A stretch of DNA of 33,742 bases, from the NCBI GenBank assembly GCA_019912315.1, contig JAIOJA010000052.1:1-33742 (forward strand), given 5' to 3'. Both the position numbers and the translations under genes were made by a program. Origin of the DNA: Planctomycetota bacterium. Lineage in GTDB: Bacteria; Planctomycetota; UBA8742; UBA2392. Under the pieces are notes generated by a model. It saw only the letters and a program-made list of their open reading frames with translations. It ran no database searches and was not told the DNA's origin. Shown here one piece after another: positions 30,632 through 33,742 of the stretch; the first letter of the stretch is position 1; each line of letters starts with the position of its first letter.

Positions 30632-32068
30632 TCACTCAAGACTATCCACGATTTCCCGGAAGCAGCCGTACCCCTTCGCGAACCCTTCACGGAAGTAGCT
30701 CTCGGCCTCCGCGCGCGCATCACCCTTCTTGTGCAGCGCAAGCGCGTTGCGATGGAACATGGCGGTGGCCAGCGCCGACATATGTACGCGCGCGTCGGCG
30801 TCGCGCAGAACTTTGCCCGATTGCTCGTGCCGTTTGCGCGCGTCGGCTGATCCGCACAGCCTTGCCAGCGCCGTCCCGAACACGGCCTGGTCGAACTGCT
30901 CGTTGACCGGCTTGCGTCCGGGCTCGGGATAGTTCTTCAGCAGCTTCAGGGCGGGGGTCTTGCGTCCGTTGAACGCGTCGAGGGCGGCGCTCATGAACAC
31001 GTTGAAATCACCGCTTTCATCGGTCAGGTAGTGCTCACAGGCGAGCTTGAACGCCGCCGCGTCCTCAAGCCACAGGGCGTACACCAGCATTCCCTGCGCG
31101 TGGGCCGGGCCGTCGCCGCGCATCTCTACGGCGCGCGGGAAGTCAATGCCGCCCGACAGAAGCAGCCCGCGAATCAACATGCTGTGCTGTACGGTGTGCC
31201 AGCCCGGCACAGGTTGCGGGCTCGCGGTCACGACGCGCCGCAGCCCTTCGCGAATGTCGCCGCGCTCCATCAGGATGTAGCCGCCCATGGCGTTCAGCAG
31301 TCGTGTCACCGCCCAATTGCGCCCGCGCGGGCCCGCCAGCGCGATCGCGGCGTCGCAGATGGCGAGCGCTTCATCAAGGCGCGCGTTACTCTGGAGTGTG
31401 TTCGCCGCGTTGAAGGCCTCGCGCATGGCGGCCTCGTCGATGTTGCCGCCCGCCAGCCGACGCAGGAACACGCGCGACTGGTACATGATCGATTCATCTT
31501 CATCACGCCGCAGAAACGCGTGGTAGCTGAGAGTGCGCTCGAAGCGCTCCTGCAAGGCCTCGTCGTCGCACAGGCGCGCCACCTGCTCAGCGGCTTTGCG
31601 GATGTCGTCGGCCTTGTCGAGCTGCCATTTCTCAAGTGCGCCCCAGTAGTCGTCGAGGATCCGCGCGAAGATTGGCCCGGTGCGCTCATTGATGCTGTCG
31701 CGCAGTTTCTCGAATCGCGCCAGCGCGTCGTTCAGCTCGCGCAACATGCGCAGGTGGTGTTTACCGGTCAGCGAGCCCAGTTGCAGGCTTGCGACGCTGT
31801 TCATGGCCTCGACCAGCTCCAGCAGGTCGCCGGCCATACGCCCGGTTTCCGCGTTCACGTCACTGAGAAACGCCGTGCCCTCGCCGACCAGCAGCCAGGC
31901 CGGGTTGACGCCCAGCTTGCGCACCAGCGCGGCGCCGAACTCAAGGGGCATCTTGCCGCCGCGCATGTAGCGGCTGATGTTGTTGCGCTGGGTGCCTGTC
32001 TTGCGCGCGATCTCGGCCTGTGGCCAGCGGTCGGCCAGAAATGCCAGTCTTTCGTTGTGTTCGTCCAT
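30632..32068 (-). CDS. XRE-type regulator with large helical C-terminal domain
   Basis: From ATG 32068 (MDEHNERLAFLADRW) the product is 478 aa. Residues 7-62 form a helix-turn-helix domain of the Cro/C1 type: AEIARKTGTQRNNISRYMRGGKMPLEFGAALVRKLGVNPAWLLVGEG, with the typical G-x-P recognition and a closing WLLxGEG. The remaining ~400 residues are helical with repeated alanine/leucine-rich pairs, resembling the TPR-like sensory half of Rgg/PlcR-type or MalT-like regulators, but I do not recognise a specific ligand domain. It diverges from the surface protein; the intergenic space contains a perfect palindrome 31 nt upstream of this start, a good candidate operator. The upstream ATG at 32116 lies inside that palindrome and is unlikely. 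Confidence 0.85.
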   Translation of the reverse strand: MDEHNERLAFLADRWPQAEIARKTGTQRNNISRYMRGGKMPLEFGAALVRKLGVNPAWLLVGEGTAFLSDVNAETGRMAGDLLELVEAMNSVASLQLGSLTGKHHLRMLRELNDALARFEKLRDSINERTGPIFARILDDYWGALEKWQLDKADDIRKAAEQVARLCDDEALQERFERTLSYHAFLRRDEDESIMYQSRVFLRRLAGGNIDEAAMREAFNAANTLQSNARLDEALAICDAAIALAGPRGRNWAVTRLLNAMGGYILMERGDIREGLRRVVTASPQPVPGWHTVQHSMLIRGLLLSGGIDFPRAVEMRGDGPAHAQGMLVYALWLEDAAAFKLACEHYLTDESGDFNVFMSAALDAFNGRKTPALKLLKNYPEPGRKPVNEQFDQAVFGTALARLCGSADARKRHEQSGKVLRDADARVHMSALATAMFHRNALALHKKGDARAEAESYFREGFAKGYGCFREIVDSLE

Positions 32069-32098
32069 GTTCTGCTTTCGTGACAGGGCGTTGCGTGC

Positions 32099-32119
32099 GT
32101 CATGTAAACGATACATGAC
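32099..32119. promoter_or_regulatory. Candidate operator of the XRE regulator
   Basis: Perfect inverted repeat with arms GTCATGTA (32099-32106) and TACATGAC (32112-32119) around a 5-nt AACGA spacer, in the divergent interval between the regulator and the surface protein. The 21-bp size and two-fold symmetry suit a dimeric HTH protein. Confidence 0.6.
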
Positions 32120-32190
32120 TTTTACGTGGGAGCTAAGAAGATGTTCCGTATTCGCTACGCTTGGTCAGGACACGAAAACGGAGCGAACCC

Positions 32191-33742
32191 ATGAACAGAC
32201 TTGTCATGATTCTTTGCGCCCTGCTGCCCGCGGCGCTCAACGCGCAGGATGCCAGCGACGCGCCCGCGCCCTATCCCGGATTCACGGTCTTCATGCCGGG
32301 CGGCGGAGTGCGTCTCGACGCGCTGGGTGTGACAAGCAGCGACGACAATCTGCCCGGCGCGGGCTGGACCGACGACGACGGCGACGACGCGCTCGAGTTC
32401 CTGAACCTCGTGAAGGGCGGAACTTGCACCATCAACGTGCCGGTTGTCTGCACCAACGGAAACTCTGACCTGGCGATCTGGATGGATTTCAACAACGACG
32501 GCGACTGGCTCGATGCCGGTGAGCGCGTCGCGTGGGCCGGGCGCAGCCCGGGCGCCCCCAACGGCGGGTTCTCCCCCCGCGTGGCGCCACCCTACGGCGG
32601 CAGCAGCACTTCCTTTAACAGCTACACAGTTCAGATTCCCGCCGGCGCCGTCGGGACGCATGTCAACGTGCGCGCCCTGCTGTGGGACGTCACCGCGCAC
32701 AGCAGCGGGCCTATGGCTCTCAATGGCGGTGGACACCCGGGCGGCGCCACGGGCACGGGGTTCACGGACTTCGGCGAAGTCGAAGACCACCACGTGCCCT
32801 ACGGCGGAAGCTGGGGCGCTGTCGCCCGTGTTCACGAGAGCAACGGCAGCACCTACGGCGCGCTGATCCCGCACAACGGCGCCCGCGACCTCGGCAACCT
32901 GACGGCCGGCGTGCAGGCCAACGTTTTCTTCACGATCCTGAATGACCCGACGGCCTCACACTTTCTGCGATTCACGAGCAACCCGACGATCACGTACAGC
33001 AACGCGGTCAATTGCGCCGTCAGCCTGTTCACGCCGGCCGGTGGCGTGACCATGGACCCGGGCAATCTTGGCTTCAGCTACATCGCGATGGTGACGCCCG
33101 CGAGTTCAGGCCAGCCCTTCGGCTTCGTGCTGAATATGCCGACCAACGACCCGAACACGCCCAATTACACGTTCACCTGCCAGGGCAACGCGGCCACGGC
33201 CTCACCGGAGATGCAGATTCACCGACCGGCCTACACGGTGATTCCCAGCGGCGGCGGTGACAGTGTCGGCGACATGAACGCTGGCGCGACCCAGACCGTG
33301 ACCTGGACCATCTTCAACAACGGCAACGCGAATCTGAACCTGACAGGGACGCCACTCGTGCAGACGGGCAACCAGACCAACTGCACGGCGACCGTCAGCG
33401 CGCAGCCGCCACAGAACTGGCTTGCGGGCGGGGGCTGGAGCATGACCTTCGCGGTAGACATCACGCCGAGCACGGCTGGTCTGCCGTTCAGCTTCAGCAT
33501 CAGTGCCGCCAGCAACGACCCGACCAGCAGCCCGTACGTCATCACCGTGAGCGGCAACGCAGTTGTCTCAGGCGGCGGTGGCGGTGGTGGCGAGCATGGT
33601 GCCGAGACCGATGACCTGCGGCCAGGGCAGCCCGAGCTTAGCCGCGGCCAGCTGCGTGAGGATGTCGACGGGATTGGAGACGACGAAGATGATGGCGTCC
33701 CTGCGGAAACCGGCGGTCTGGATGCTGCCCAAAATCTGGGAG
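32191..33742 (+). CDS. Secreted surface protein, GEVED plus choice-of-anchor-D domains (3' end open)
   Basis: ATG 32191 follows CGGAGCG. The first ~18 residues (MNRLVMILCALLPAALNA) form a signal peptide. Residues ~30-215 are a GEVED domain: WMDFNNDGDWLDAGERV in the middle and the diagnostic FGEVEDHHVPYG at its end. Two Ig-like choice-of-anchor-D/HYDIN-type repeats follow, each with a GxxxxGNLxAG...FxIxNxG pattern (ARDLGNLTAGVQANVFFTIL and VGDMNAGATQTVTWTIFNNGN). The frame reaches a poly-glycine run at ~33571-33590 and stays open to the window end. The last ~50 residues look unlike protein and are antisense to a dehydrogenase gene (see 33568-33742), so coding is reliable only to about 33570. 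Such proteins are exported and probably cell-surface or extracellular-matrix components; no sorting tail is visible because the 3' end is missing or chimeric. Confidence 0.82.
   Translation, partial: MNRLVMILCALLPAALNAQDASDAPAPYPGFTVFMPGGGVRLDALGVTSSDDNLPGAGWTDDDGDDALEFLNLVKGGTCTINVPVVCTNGNSDLAIWMDFNNDGDWLDAGERVAWAGRSPGAPNGGFSPRVAPPYGGSSTSFNSYTVQIPAGAVGTHVNVRALLWDVTAHSSGPMALNGGGHPGGATGTGFTDFGEVEDHHVPYGGSWGAVARVHESNGSTYGALIPHNGARDLGNLTAGVQANVFFTILNDPTASHFLRFTSNPTITYSNAVNCAVSLFTPAGGVTMDPGNLGFSYIAMVTPASSGQPFGFVLNMPTNDPNTPNYTFTCQGNAATASPEMQIHRPAYTVIPSGGGDSVGDMNAGATQTVTWTIFNNGNANLNLTGTPLVQTGNQTNCTATVSAQPPQNWLAGGGWSMTFAVDITPSTAGLPFSFSISAASNDPTSSPYVITVSGNAVVSGGGGGGGEHGAETDDLRPGQPELSRGQLREDVDGIGDDEDDGVPAETGGLDAAQNLG
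33568..33742 (-). CDS. L-lactate/malate dehydrogenase fragment, truncated
   Basis: Read on minus from the window edge, 57 codons give QILGSIQTAGFRRD, then AIIFVVSNPVDILTQLAAAKLG and VIGLGTMLATTATAA-stop. The SNPVDxxT strand and the GLGTML segment are hallmarks of lactate/malate dehydrogenases. In intact enzymes the latter continues D-T-x-R-F-R, with the substrate-domain arginine. Here the sequence leaves the family after GTML, exactly where it runs into GCC/ACC codons antisense to the surface protein's glycine repeat, then stops at 33568-33570. So the conserved C-terminal half is absent. Either the gene was cut by a rearrangement or the assembly joined two loci at a low-complexity GGC/GGT repeat. 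Confidence 0.75.
   Translation of the reverse strand, partial: SQILGSIQTAGFRRDAIIFVVSNPVDILTQLAAAKLGLPWPQVIGLGTMLATTATAA

Noticed and set aside
31031..32083. 350-codon plus-strand frame over the XRE regulator
   Set aside because: Antisense shadow; no domain, and the minus gene has a clear HTH domain and operator.

Overview
The window looks like a GC-rich bacterial chromosome segment, most likely from a metagenome-assembled planctomycete or a close relative. This assignment is an inference. It rests on a cytochrome c554-type domain, a zinc-ribbon/single-membrane-helix protein with a peptidase MA-like tail, a long secreted MORN/YwqK-repeat protein, GEVED plus choice-of-anchor-D surface modules, a squalene-synthase-like enzyme, and a pyrB followed by a dihydroorotase homologue that has lost its metal ligands. 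MurA shows that peptidoglycan precursors are made. No rRNA or 16S marker is present, so the phylum cannot be fixed from this window.

Layout. (1) 1-4.1 kb is accessory DNA, visibly less GC-rich than the rest. It holds the 5' end of an IS5-type transposase, a multi-haem cytochrome gene broken at an 11-G tract, a 618-residue membrane-anchored protein of unknown family, a cysteine-rich secreted protein, and a gene-free stretch of hairpins that ends in a strong terminator. (2) 4.2-8.8 kb is a minus-strand housekeeping block: yajQ, a MATE exporter, prmC, a 95-residue unknown and murA. (3) 8.9-11.6 kb carries an RluD-type pseudouridine synthase and a ferredoxin-NADP reductase on plus. (4) 11.6-14.8 kb carries a squalene/phytoene-synthase-like gene downstream of the zinc-ribbon membrane protein, on minus. 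(5) 15.0-17.9 kb has tRNA-Gly(GCC) with a promoter and terminator, an IS3 remnant, and a small ORF translationally coupled to an ABC-2 exporter pair. (6) 18.0-22.0 kb has a YacP-like NYN protein, the MORN protein, thioredoxin and a guanine-deaminase-like amidohydrolase. (7) 22.0-25.9 kb has a long coiled-coil protein, a secreted unknown overlapping a pterin dehydratase gene, a small conserved protein and YggS. (8) 26.0-29.2 kb is a pyrimidine operon: promoter, leader peptide, attenuator, pyrB, an alpha/beta hydrolase and a pseudo-dihydroorotase. (9) 29.3-33.7 kb has a ComEA-like HhH protein, a secreted unknown, an XRE-type regulator with a perfect inverted repeat upstream, and a divergent surface protein. 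The last ~150 bases are antisense to a lactate/malate dehydrogenase gene.

The most informative points are as follows. The pyrB leader has a GTG-initiated 25-codon ORF with its own ribosome binding site, which runs through an intrinsic terminator and stops inside pyrB. This resembles UTP-sensed attenuation in enteric pyrBI. The downstream dihydroorotase has replaced nearly all catalytic metal ligands, like the non-catalytic pyrC' chain of Pseudomonas aspartate transcarbamoylase. The XRE regulator probably binds the 8+8 bp palindrome in front of its own gene. The cytochrome gene may be phase-variable, decayed, or affected by a homopolymer read error. The right end of the window may be a chimeric join.
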